Origin: Scatomorpha sp964535405
GTDB taxonomy: Bacteria > Bacillota > Clostridia > Oscillospirales > Oscillospiraceae
Direction: 5' to 3'
DNA length: 29,009 nt
NCBI GenBank assembly: GCA_964535405.1
Contig: CAZHUG010000029.1
Span: 1-29,009, forward strand
Of the stretch, positions 21,930-29,009 are shown piece after piece; the stretch's first letter is position 1, and each line of letters begins with the position of its first letter. Made by a program: the position numbers and the translations under genes. A model generated the notes under the pieces. The model did no database searches. It worked only from the letters and a program-made list of their open reading frames with translations, and was not told the origin of the DNA.

Positions 21930-22829
21930 TTAGTCACAGGCCAGGATCGCCCATGCAATTGATGTTAGTTTCCCTGTTAATGATGCCGCTCGCGAGCTCA
22001 TGACGACCGGCTTTGCCGCGCCGATGACTATGCCCGCGGTTTCGCCCCCTCCAAAGTAGCCGATGGATTTTCCGAGGCAGTTGCCGGTCTCGATGTTGGG
22101 AACGAGGAAGAGATCCACGTCGCCGCTCACGCGGCTGTCGATGCCTTTTTCCTCGGCAGCCTTGGGGCGCATGGCAACGTCAAAGGCGATCGGACCCTCA
22201 TATATGCCGCGGGGCAGCACGCCGCTCTCGGCCATTTCACATAGCGCTGCAGCATCCACTGTTGCGGGCTGCTTCGGCGTAACCTGCTCGTTTGCCGCCA
22301 GAATGGCAATCTTCGGCTCGGCGATGCCCATGCTGTGCATAACTGGCACCGCACTTTGAAGAATCTCTACCTTATCCGTGAGCGTGGGCGAGATCGTCAT
22401 GCCGCCGTCGGTGATGAAAAACAGCTTTTTCTCAGTCGGCACGTCATAGGCTGTGAGAACATTGAGCTGACGTCCGGAGCGCAGACCGACCTCCTTGTTG
22501 AGCACCGCCCGCAGAAAGGGGCTTGTGTTCATCTTGCCCTTTACTAAGATATCTGCCTTGCCGGAGCTCACGAGTTCCACGGCGGTCAGCCCGAGACGTT
22601 CGGGATCCTGCTCGTCCACCACTGTAATTGAGTCCTCGGAAATTTCATACTTATCGCACAGCTCGGCAATTTTTCCGGAATCGCCGACCAGAATAATGTT
22701 GCATAATGCAATATCCAGCAGCTCTTTTGTCAGGTGCACCATCTTGTCGTCATCCGCCGCCGCTATGGCTATGCTGCGCTTTGGGCGCTTTTGCGCCTGC
22801 TCAATTATTTCTTTAAAATTTCTGAACAT
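21930..22829 (-). CDS. ptb: Phosphate butyryltransferase (Ptb)
   Basis: A 299-residue enzyme of the Ptb/phosphotransacetylase family. It exchanges CoA for phosphate on butyryl-CoA and branched or other short acyl-CoAs. Typical blocks are ILVKGKMNTSPFLRAVLNKEVGLRSG, ITDGGMTISPTLTDKVEILQ and the C-terminal LVPNIETGNCLGKSIGYFGGGETAGIVIGA. The ATG overlaps the buk stop (TAATG), and its GGAGG lies in the end of buk, so the two enzymes are made together. The next gene is the VOR ferredoxin subunit. In Enterococcus faecalis ptb and buk sit with a branched-chain oxoacid dehydrogenase; here a ferredoxin-linked VOR takes that place. Confidence 0.93.
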   Translation of the reverse strand: MFRNFKEIIEQAQKRPKRSIAIAAADDDKMVHLTKELLDIALCNIILVGDSGKIAELCDKYEISEDSITVVDEQDPERLGLTAVELVSSGKADILVKGKMNTSPFLRAVLNKEVGLRSGRQLNVLTAYDVPTEKKLFFITDGGMTISPTLTDKVEILQSAVPVMHSMGIAEPKIAILAANEQVTPKQPATVDAAALCEMAESGVLPRGIYEGPIAFDVAMRPKAAEEKGIDSRVSGDVDLFLVPNIETGNCLGKSIGYFGGGETAGIVIGAAKPVVMSSRAASLTGKLTSIAWAILACD

Positions 22830-23899
22830 TATGCCTCCTGTGCCTCATAAATTTTTGCGGCTTCACGACCCTCCAGCACGCGGATGACGCCCTCTGCAAG
22901 GGCCTCCATCTCGCGCCCGCCCGGCACGACAGTGACAGGTGCAAGGTAGCTCACCCTGTGGCGGATGCCCTCTGTCAGGCGAACGGAATTGGCTGCGCCG
23001 CCCGTCAGAATTATGCAGTCTACATCGCCGCATACCACGGCCCCAAGTGAGGCAATTGCCTTGGAAATCTGGTACGTCATGGCTTCAAAGATGAAGCGGG
23101 CATGCTCGTCTCCGGCATCTATACGACGCTCGACCTCTATGAGATCGGCGGTGCCGAGGTGGTCGATAAGTCCGCCGCGCCCCTTGATGCGTCGCATCAT
23201 CTCAGTTTTCGTATACTCTCCTGAGTAGCACAGGTTTACATAACTTTGACCATTCATTCCTCCCGCGCGCTCGGGAGACATCGGTCCTTCGTCATCGCTG
23301 ATAAGATCGATTATTCTTCCGTAGCTATGAAGGTTCGCGCTGATTCCGCCACCCAGGTGCGAACAAATGATGTTAAGCTCCTCGTAGCTGCGTCCCGATG
23401 ACTCGGCTACGCTCCGTGCGACTGCCCGGGTGTTCAGCGTGTGCGAGAAGGGACGGCGCTTGATGTCGTGCAGACCTGTGACACGGGCGATATCTGTAAT
23501 CTCGTTCACACACACCGCGTCGTATATATAGGCCTTAACCTTGCAGGACTCGGCGATGTCGGCCGCGATGATTGCAGACAGGTTTGACGGGTGGTTGGTG
23601 ACGGGATTGCGACAGGCCTTGAGAAGGCTCTCCTCGACAAGATATGCACCGCCCTTTACCATGCCGAAGGTGCCGCCTCGCGCCGCCACGGCCGAGATAT
23701 CGCCAAGCGATATCTCAGCAGAGGAAAGAGCGTCAAGGATCATTGCTTTACGCATTGGGTATTGATCGTTTATTGTTTTGCATTGCGCAAGCTGCTCGGC
23801 GCTATGTGCGACGTTAGTGTCAAAGACACACTTATCGTCCTCGAACACAGCCAGCTTTGTGGAGGTTGATCCGGTGTTAATTACCAGGATTTTTTTCAT
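22829..23899 (-). CDS. buk: Butyrate kinase (Buk) or branched-chain acyl kinase
   Basis: A 356-residue ASKHA-fold kinase of the usual length. Seen: VINTGSTSTKLAVF (phosphate loop 1), NHPSNLSAIIAADIA, RRPFSHTLNTRAVAR, ICSHLGGGISANLH (phosphate 2) and ILTGGAANSVRLTEGIR (adenosine motif). It makes ATP from an acyl phosphate, releasing butyrate, isobutyrate or a similar acid, and gives the substrate-level phosphorylation of this operon. ATG 23899 is chosen because GGGAG lies 8 bases upstream; three extra codons are possible. It overlaps ptb by one base and follows the PanE-like gene by about 20 bases. Confidence 0.93.
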   Translation of the reverse strand: MKKILVINTGSTSTKLAVFEDDKCVFDTNVAHSAEQLAQCKTINDQYPMRKAMILDALSSAEISLGDISAVAARGGTFGMVKGGAYLVEESLLKACRNPVTNHPSNLSAIIAADIAESCKVKAYIYDAVCVNEITDIARVTGLHDIKRRPFSHTLNTRAVARSVAESSGRSYEELNIICSHLGGGISANLHSYGRIIDLISDDEGPMSPERAGGMNGQSYVNLCYSGEYTKTEMMRRIKGRGGLIDHLGTADLIEVERRIDAGDEHARFIFEAMTYQISKAIASLGAVVCGDVDCIILTGGAANSVRLTEGIRHRVSYLAPVTVVPGGREMEALAEGVIRVLEGREAAKIYEAQEA

Positions 23900-23920
23900 A
23901 TGACTCACTCCCGGAGAATT

Positions 23921-24874
23921 CTATTTGTATTGCTTGTCGTAGTTGACCTGAATGGCCTTGACCACCTTGCTCAGCACATCACATGTGGGTGTCGGCACTC
24001 CTGCCTGCCTGCCATAGACCGAGATCGCACCGGTGAGCGCGGTCACCTCTGTCTCGCGCTGATATACCAGCATATCCTGAGCCATTGAGGGGTAGTAGTC
24101 GCCCAGATTTGCAACAGTATTCGGTATACCGGCGACAAGTGAGTCGTACATCGGGGGAATGCCCAGCACCTGGGCTACGTCGCTTGCCTCCTTGAAAATT
24201 GCCTTCACCAGATCAAGTCCGTCCTCAGTCTCGGCAACCTCGCGCATCTTGAGCCGAAGAACCGCACAGACGGTGTTGAAGCCGCTGTTGGAGGTGGCTT
24301 TCTGCCAGATGTACGGGCGAACGTCAGAGTAGTATTTGGGTTCCAGCCCTCCTGCAAGGAAAGCTGCCTCAAGTGTTTTTCCGACTTTTAGAGTCAGTTC
24401 ATTTTCAACCAGAGGGCCGATAAACATATTGGTTGTGCCCGAGTTGGGTTTGGATACACAGACGGCGGGCTCGGGGAGCTCCGTGCCTATGCGGCCGCAG
24501 CCGATCATGATTCGCTCGATGGGCACAAATTTTTTGAGAGCCAGCTCGTTGCCAAGGCCGTTCTGCAGAGAGATGACGACGGTATCCGGTCCTATGCACG
24601 GCGCGGCATTCTGCATGGCCGAATCAGTCTGAGTGGCCTTCACGAGCACGATGAGAACATCGCATATTCCCGCGTCAGCGGCGACGCAGGTGGCGTGCAG
24701 GCCTTCTATGAGGCGGTCGCCGGAGGGGTCACGAAAGGTAAGCCCGCTGGCCTGGACCTTTTCCATATGCGCCTTATATATGTCTATAAGCCAGATCTCA
24801 TCTATCCCGCCAAGCTTCAGGTACGCTGCGAATACACTGCCGGTTGCACCGGCGCCTACAATTCCTATTTTCAT
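23921..24874 (-). CDS. Ketopantoate reductase (PanE/ApbA)-family 2-oxo/2-hydroxyacid dehydrogenase
   Basis: A 317-residue protein. The N-terminal Rossmann motif GAGATGSVFAAYL (GxGxxG), VLVKATQTD with Lys79, and SLQNGLGNE (105-111) are PanE features. In the C-terminal helical domain, IWQKATSNSGFN supplies the general-acid Lys192 and substrate Asn196, and SMAQDM (263-268) supplies the substrate-binding block. Members reduce ketopantoate to pantoate; some, such as Lactococcus PanE, reduce branched 2-oxoacids to D-2-hydroxyacids. As the gene lies in front of buk, ptb and vor, I infer that it interconverts a 2-hydroxyacid and the 2-oxoacid fed to VOR, not that it makes pantothenate. GGAAGGA precedes the ATG. 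Confidence 0.85.
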   Translation of the reverse strand: MKIGIVGAGATGSVFAAYLKLGGIDEIWLIDIYKAHMEKVQASGLTFRDPSGDRLIEGLHATCVAADAGICDVLIVLVKATQTDSAMQNAAPCIGPDTVVISLQNGLGNELALKKFVPIERIMIGCGRIGTELPEPAVCVSKPNSGTTNMFIGPLVENELTLKVGKTLEAAFLAGGLEPKYYSDVRPYIWQKATSNSGFNTVCAVLRLKMREVAETEDGLDLVKAIFKEASDVAQVLGIPPMYDSLVAGIPNTVANLGDYYPSMAQDMLVYQRETEVTALTGAISVYGRQAGVPTPTCDVLSKVVKAIQVNYDKQYK

Positions 24875-24920
24875 GTAATCTGTCCTTCCAAATAAATTAG
24901 GATGCTATCTCTATACTTGT

Positions 24921-24959
24921 GTCAAAGTGAAAAGTGGCAGTATAACTACACTTTTTGAC
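24921..24959. repeat. Imperfect inverted repeat between transporter 3 and the PanE-like gene
   Basis: GTCAAAGTG (24921-24929) faces CACTTTTTGAC (24949-24959), two bases longer, across 19 bases. It lies in the 120-base gap after transporter 3, where either an internal promoter/operator or an mRNA processing hairpin would fit. I see no convincing -10 box for a promoter here. Confidence 0.35.
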
Positions 24960-24994
24960 TATCATTTCCCGGGAACCGGATGGTAAGGCACGCT

Positions 24995-26470
24995 TTAGCA
25001 AACGATGTTTGCTATGGGCAGGCCAATTATGATAGTGATTAAAATACTGACCACAGCAATGATCATGCCCCACTTGAACATGAGCCCGGTGTCTATCCAG
25101 CCGGAGTCGGCGGCGACGGCGGCTGGCGGAGTTGCCGGTGGAGTTGCAAAGGCGAAGCTCGCGCCCTGGGTCATGAGTATGGCAATAATCATCGGGTTTA
25201 TGGAATCGCCGAAAACGCCGCCTACTACAAGAGGCATGGCGATAGCGAAACAGACCGCTATGGTGACGGCGTTCGATATGAAGTTTGTCAGGACGATGGC
25301 AAAAGCGGCCATTATAATAATGAAAAGGGTGGGGCTGATGCCGCTGAAGATGGGTCCGATAGTCTCAGCAAGCCAGGGGGAGAGACCGATGGTGTTGTTT
25401 GAGAAGGCAGAGCCGAGCATGAGTATTGCACTCATGAAAATGACAGTGTTCCACGGCACGGCATTGACGGCGTCCTTGTAGTCAAGAACAGACTTTCCGT
25501 CGGCCTTGATGTGATGCAGCAAGATTATGCCGACGATGGGAGGGTAGCACTGATGTATTTTCGAGAAAACTGAAGCATAAAGTCCCGGAGTTATGTACCT
25601 GGTGATGCCGGGGAGCAGCCATAGGATCACAACGGTGATATAGATGACAGCGCTCCATTTTTCCGCTTTGGTCATGGGGCCTAGCTTTGCGGAGATGGCA
25701 TCATAATCGAGACCCTTCATGCGGGAAACGTCAGGCTTCCATAAAAACTTAACCACAAAGAACCACGCGATAGTGCTCACGATAGCGATAGGCATGCACA
25801 CGAGGACATACTGCCCAAACTCGATAACTGACCCGGTGTAGGATGTGTATGTAGACATACCGATGAGCGTCATTGTGTGAGCAATTGGGGTTGATGCCTG
25901 CGCGATCTGCGCACATACGACGAGTCCCAGCACCAGCACGGACGGCAGAGCGTCGCCTGCGCCCTTCTTGAAGCCCAGCTCACTGAATATTTCATAGAGG
26001 ATAGGCAGGAAAATCATGAGGGTCGCGGTTGATGAGAGCCCCGATGCAAGAACGAAGATGGAGACGAAGATCATAGCCATCGTGTACCAGGGACCCTTGC
26101 GGCTCAGTTTACTGGTCAGGAACCAGATTGCCAATCTGCGTGCAACGCCGGTTTTTGCAAGGCAGGCAGAGATCATAAAGCACAGTATAAGGTAGAATAC
26201 CGTGTTGTTACCCAGGCCGCCCGCCGCTACAGCGTTAAGACCCAGATCAGGGACAAGGGCCAGCGAAAAAAGAACCAAGAGGCTTGTCCAACCGACTGAG
26301 ACGGACAGCCAGAGGATAAGTGCACCAATCAGGGTGCCTAGAACCTGGAAACCGGAAGCGGTCAGTCCCCAGGGCGCAGCCATAACTTTTGGCAGGAAGA
26401 TTAACAGCATGCTCACCGTAATCCATACAAGTTGGCTGGTTGTGTACATTCGTTTTTTGACTTGTGTCAT
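24995..26470 (-). CDS. SLC13/DASS-type anion:cation symporter (paralogue 3)
   Basis: A 491-residue membrane protein with about 11-12 hydrophobic segments, first gene of the long - strand operon. The substrate-site hairpins are LSSTATLMIFLPI (SST at 146-148 instead of SNT) and FISNAVTIAVCFAIAMPL (SNA at 399-401). The segment FATPPATPPAAVAADSGW (441-458) is nearly identical to transporter 2. AAGGAGAG precedes the ATG. It is the best candidate importer for the acid metabolised by the downstream enzymes, because it leads their operon. The altered motifs argue that the cargo may not be succinate, malate or citrate, but this is an inference. Confidence 0.88.
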   Translation of the reverse strand: MTQVKKRMYTTSQLVWITVSMLLIFLPKVMAAPWGLTASGFQVLGTLIGALILWLSVSVGWTSLLVLFSLALVPDLGLNAVAAGGLGNNTVFYLILCFMISACLAKTGVARRLAIWFLTSKLSRKGPWYTMAMIFVSIFVLASGLSSTATLMIFLPILYEIFSELGFKKGAGDALPSVLVLGLVVCAQIAQASTPIAHTMTLIGMSTYTSYTGSVIEFGQYVLVCMPIAIVSTIAWFFVVKFLWKPDVSRMKGLDYDAISAKLGPMTKAEKWSAVIYITVVILWLLPGITRYITPGLYASVFSKIHQCYPPIVGIILLHHIKADGKSVLDYKDAVNAVPWNTVIFMSAILMLGSAFSNNTIGLSPWLAETIGPIFSGISPTLFIIIMAAFAIVLTNFISNAVTIAVCFAIAMPLVVGGVFGDSINPMIIAILMTQGASFAFATPPATPPAAVAADSGWIDTGLMFKWGMIIAVVSILITIIIGLPIANIVC

Positions 26471-26786
26471 GTACTCTCTCTCCTTTTACCATTTAGTAAA
26501 AATGCTAAAATAAGTGTATATTGCACTCTGACCGCGTGTCAAAACCGGGTCCAAAAAATTTATATCGGGCCAAATTCGGTACAGTCATAACAATTTTGTG
26601 CCGATAGAAAGCCAAAAAGGTGTTAAATGTCTGACACTTGCACGAATTCTAGGTTAAAATGTCTAAATGGCTGCAAATTGCCGTCAAGTTATTGGTGCGA
26701 AATTACAAGAAGAAATATGACCTGGCATATTGACAAAAAAGAGGATGCAATTATTGATGTATCCCACAAAACACTTGTATAAATTG
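26471..26786. promoter_or_regulatory. Control region upstream of the transporter 3/VOR operon
   Basis: A gene-free stretch of about 315 bases. It holds the operon promoter, two direct repeats AGGTGTTAAATGTCT (26618-26632) and AGGTTAAAATGTCT (26651-26664) whose starts are 33 bases apart, and otherwise AT-rich sequence with no usable open frame. The repeats are candidate regulator sites. Confidence 0.4.
26515..26542 (-). promoter_or_regulatory. Promoter of the transporter 3/PanE-like/Buk/Ptb/VOR operon
   Basis: On the - strand TTGACA (26542-26537), 16-base spacer, TATACA (26520-26515), about 45 bases before ATG 26470. Confidence 0.6.
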
Positions 26787-26826
26787 AAAAAAGTAACCGG
26801 CACATTTTTGTGCCGGTTACTTTTTT
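26787..26826. terminator. Terminator after the second GntR gene
   Basis: A perfect stem of about 18 bp including A-T ends (26787-26804 with 26809-26826) and a TTTT loop; T-runs lie on both sides. It overlaps the GntR stop codon. Confidence 0.88.
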
Positions 26827-27496
26827 AATTATCTAAGGACTTGGAAAGAGAGACGCTGAGGTGCTTTATCAGGCGTTCCGAGGCTAAATCTTCTTTCCTA
26901 TCCACTATCGCGTTGCAGATACCCTTATGGCGCTGATATATCGAGAGGTAGTAGGGTTTTTGAACCACAAAATGCAGGAAAAATTCTATGCGCGGCCGAA
27001 GACTAGCATAGACATCAATGAGATACTGGTTTTTTGAGTGTCTGATAATCATCTCATGAAACTCTAAATCCAGTTCCAGCATCTTCTCACGGTCACCGGC
27101 GGCTTGAGCTTCGCCGATTTTTTCCGTACTCTCTATCATTTCCTGCTGTTCCTCTGCAGTTTGCTGCTCAGCAGCAAGGCGAGCCGCCAGTGACTCCAGT
27201 GCGCAACGCAGGTCAATCATCTGCGCATAGTCGCGGGCGCTGAGCTGATTGACGCAGTATCCCAGTCTCGGCACTTTTTCAATGAACTTCTCCTGCTCAA
27301 GCCTGAAAATTGCCTCACGCACAGGCGAACGGCTCACCTCCATAAGATCGGCAAGCTCCTCCTGCGTGACCTTTGAGCCGGGAGGAAGTTTATGAGATAT
27401 GATGAGATTTAGCAAGGTTTCGTAAACAAGGTCGGCGGTCGAGAGATAAGGCTGTGCTTTTTTTAGCTGTGCAATTTTTCGCGAATATTCATTCAT
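26825..27496 (-). CDS. FadR-type GntR transcriptional regulator (FCD domain), paralogue 2
   Basis: A 223-residue regulator. The winged helix TADLVYETLLNLIISHKLPPGSKVTQEELADLMEVSRSPVREAIFRLE spans about residues 20-67. The FCD domain has DLRCALESLAARLA, ELDLEFHEMIIRHSKNQYL and YQRHKGICNAIVDRKEDLASERLIKHL. The N-terminal block (IAQLKKAQPYLSTADLVYE) matches that of the other GntR protein, so the two regulators are paralogues. The start at 27496 follows GGGGAG; the longer frame to 27532 lacks a ribosome site. It lies upstream of transporter 3 with a terminator between, so it is a separate unit that probably controls the operon beside it. Confidence 0.9.
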   Translation of the reverse strand: MNEYSRKIAQLKKAQPYLSTADLVYETLLNLIISHKLPPGSKVTQEELADLMEVSRSPVREAIFRLEQEKFIEKVPRLGYCVNQLSARDYAQMIDLRCALESLAARLAAEQQTAEEQQEMIESTEKIGEAQAAGDREKMLELDLEFHEMIIRHSKNQYLIDVYASLRPRIEFFLHFVVQKPYYLSIYQRHKGICNAIVDRKEDLASERLIKHLSVSLSKSLDN

Positions 27497-27553
27497 ATAT
27501 TGTCCGCTCCCCTCGGTAGTCAAAGTATGCATATAAATAATGCGTACCCGTTA

Positions 27554-27582
27554 AATATAACATGTTTGACTAATAACCGCAA
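27554..27582 (-). promoter_or_regulatory. Putative promoter of the second GntR gene
   Basis: On the - strand TTGCGG (27582-27577), 17-base spacer, TATATT (27559-27554), about 50 bases before ATG 27496. Confidence 0.5.
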
Positions 27583-27651
27583 TAGCAGACAAGGAAAATT
27601 GGCTATATTGTTAAAAAACAGACGACCACGGTATGAGTGTGCACTTAATTT

Positions 27652-28362
27652 CTAGTTTTCTATTGCGGGATACTCTGTATTGTCCGAAAAGTGCCACCAC
27701 TCGCCCGGATAGCAGTTGAAGCCACCCTCAGACATTGCGTCCTCGAGTATGAGCGCGTTGCCCTTTGCGGTCTCGTTAACATCGCTGTAGTCCCGGTCTG
27801 CCAGAGCGGAGAAATCATCAAAGCCGGTGGGCATTTCAATTTCGGAGCCGTCTATCATGACCAGAGTCACATCGACAGTGTTGCCCCGGCTGTGGCTTGA
27901 AAATCCGGTGTTGGGGTTTGACACATAGACCGGATCGGGATAGACCTCCCAGAGCGTGAACTGCGCGCTCTGCGGCCTGTAGGCATCCCATATCTTCAGG
28001 CTGTATCCCAGCTCCGACAGCGCTTCCTGAACCTTAGCAAGCTTTTTTACCGTGCCATATCGAAGATAGGCATCTGTAAAGTCGTATATGACGGTCCCTG
28101 TGAAATTATCCTCGCTTGCGTACTTTAGCTCAACAAGTATTGACGGGATATAGTCGATAACGGAAACCAGCTCCTCGTCGGAAGGCTCTGGCGTCGGCGT
28201 AGCCTGCGGCGTCGGGGCAGAAGTTGCGGGGGGAGCATCAGTGACAGGCGGATCAGTCGGCGCAATTGAAGCCGTCGGAGTCACATCCGCAGTGCCGTCG
28301 CCGCAACCGGAAAAGGCGAGCAGGAAGATTACAGCAAGCGCGAGACAGAGCTTTTTTTGCAT
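27652..28362 (-). CDS. VanX/DdpX-like D-Ala-D-Ala dipeptidase lipoprotein (peptidase family M15)
   Basis: A 236-residue protein. It starts with a lipoprotein signal, MQKKLCLALAVIFLLAFSGC, where the Cys at 20 would be lipidated. A Thr/Pro-rich spacer (about 25-62) follows. The zinc peptidase domain has DAYRPQSAQ (the catalytic Arg), SSHSRGNTVDVTL (zinc His and Asp) and GEWWHF (catalytic Glu and third zinc His), the VanX/DdpX pattern for cleaving D-Ala-D-Ala dipeptides. Being anchored outside, it probably trims cell-wall peptides or scavenges D-alanine. ATG 28362 is chosen for its GGAGG and signal peptide; upstream ATGs give an unlikely extension. It follows an oligopeptide-type ABC ATPase gene, like the ddpX-ddp transporter pairing in E. 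coli. It ends in TAG. Confidence 0.87.
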   Translation of the reverse strand: MQKKLCLALAVIFLLAFSGCGDGTADVTPTASIAPTDPPVTDAPPATSAPTPQATPTPEPSDEELVSVIDYIPSILVELKYASEDNFTGTVIYDFTDAYLRYGTVKKLAKVQEALSELGYSLKIWDAYRPQSAQFTLWEVYPDPVYVSNPNTGFSSHSRGNTVDVTLVMIDGSEIEMPTGFDDFSALADRDYSDVNETAKGNALILEDAMSEGGFNCYPGEWWHFSDNTEYPAIEN

Positions 28363-28466
28363 GACGTGTTTCCTCCAAAGAGTATTTGGGCGTTTTGTGC
28401 TTCGCATATGAGCATAGACTGCCATGGCCTGCTCTTTTGGATTCATCGGAAGTTGAGAGCTGTGCC

Positions 28467-29009
28467 TCAACCGGCGGCCTCCAGAAGCTTTTTTGTGTAC
28501 GGGTGCTGAGGATTCGAGAAAAGCTCATCTACCGTGTTCTGTTCGACAATCTGCCCGTCCTTCATGACGAGCACACGGCTGCAAATCTGATAGATTACAT
28601 TGAGATCGTGGCTGATAAAAAGATAGCTCAGCCCAAACTCCTTTTGCAAGTCCAGCAGGAGGCGGAGAATCTGCGCCTGAATGGTGACATCCAGCGAACT
28701 GACCGGTTCGTCCGCGATTATGAGCTTCGGCTTCGTGATCATGGCGCTGGCGATGGAGATTCGCTGACGCTGTCCGCCTGAGAGCTCATGCGGGCGGCGC
28801 GCGACAAATTCCGCACCGAGTCCAATTTTATCAAGCATTTCTGAAACTGCCGCCCTGCGCTCTGCCGGGCTCATGCCGCCGGCGACGCGCAGAGGCTCCT
28901 CGAGAATCCAGCTTATGGGGTAGGCGGGGTTTAGACTGCTGTAGGGGTCCTGAAAGATCATCTGGGGGCGGCTCGAGTGATGAATGATCTCGCCGTTATA
29001 GTCTTTGAG
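28467..29009 (-). CDS. Oligopeptide/dipeptide ABC transporter ATP-binding protein (5' end outside window)
   Basis: About 180 residues of the C-terminal part are visible, the frame being open to the right edge. Seen: the Q-loop MIFQDPYSSLNP, signature LSGGQRQRISIASAM, Walker B LIIADEPVSSLD, switch histidine LFISHDLNV and the C-terminal NPQHPYTKKLLEA, which is typical of the DppF/OppF class. Walker A is outside the window. It energises import of peptides or related solutes. The dipeptidase gene follows 104 bases downstream on the same strand with no terminator between, so they are probably co-transcribed. The remaining transporter genes would lie beyond the right edge. Confidence 0.9.
   Translation of the reverse strand, partial: LKDYNGEIIHHSSRPQMIFQDPYSSLNPAYPISWILEEPLRVAGGMSPAERRAAVSEMLDKIGLGAEFVARRPHELSGGQRQRISIASAMITKPKLIIADEPVSSLDVTIQAQILRLLLDLQKEFGLSYLFISHDLNVIYQICSRVLVMKDGQIVEQNTVDELFSNPQHPYTKKLLEAAG

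Noticed and set aside
28363..28470. N-terminal extension of the dipeptidase starting four bases inside the ABC gene end
   Set aside because: It would bury the lipoprotein signal; the ATG at 28362 has a good GGAGG and directly starts the signal peptide.
1..29009. CRISPR array, insertion sequence or transposase
   Set aside because: No regularly spaced repeats, no terminal inverted repeats next to a transposase, and no recognisable transposase protein in any frame.

Overview
The window looks like a chromosome segment of an anaerobic Firmicute, most likely a gut or rumen Clostridia lineage known from a metagenome assembly. The evidence is a large Gram-positive type SRP RNA with an Alu domain upstream of dnaX-ybaB (the Bacillus/Clostridium order), strong AGGAGG-type ribosome sites, sigma-A promoters close to consensus, a ferredoxin-linked 2-oxoacid oxidoreductase with a Ptb/Buk pair, and a 10-N assembly gap at 8195-8204. 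Genes end in TAA, TGA or TAG, so the code appears standard. This lineage is inferred, not searched.

Left part (1-9000, mostly + strand): the 3' end of larE, then larB and larC (nickel-pincer cofactor biosynthesis); a convergent P-loop ATPase; a HAD phosphatase interrupted by an in-frame TAG; dinB, whose promoter and start codon lie in a 48-bp perfect palindrome; a two-gene operon of an SPFH membrane protein and a small Arc-type ribbon-helix-helix protein, with three TGATAT boxes at 11-bp intervals over its promoter; and a CmpB-like membrane protein overlapping an alpha/beta hydrolase.

Middle (9000-13870): housekeeping genes on the - strand in the order SRP RNA, terminator/attenuator, dnaX, ybaB. 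A tRNA-Ala(CGC) is transcribed in the opposite direction from a back-to-back promoter. Next come an AT-rich methyltransferase and an orphan phage-type NlpC/P60 lysin, probably accessory DNA.

Right part (13870-27650): a metabolic locus. It holds three paralogous SLC13/DASS-type transporters, two paralogous FadR-type GntR regulators, an Ldh2-type 2-hydroxyacid dehydrogenase, a ketopantoate-reductase-like dehydrogenase, a four-subunit VOR-type 2-oxoacid:ferredoxin oxidoreductase, phosphate butyryltransferase and butyrate kinase. Read together, an organic acid (probably a 2-hydroxy acid) is imported, oxidised to a 2-oxoacid, oxidatively decarboxylated to an acyl-CoA with reduction of ferredoxin, and converted through an acyl phosphate to a carboxylic acid plus ATP. 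The substrate is unknown. The transporters carry altered substrate-site motifs and the Ldh2 protein lacks a conserved histidine, so an unusual substrate is plausible.

Far right (27650-29009): a VanX/DdpX-like D-Ala-D-Ala dipeptidase lipoprotein downstream of a truncated oligopeptide-type ABC ATPase, suggesting dipeptide or cell-wall peptide recycling.
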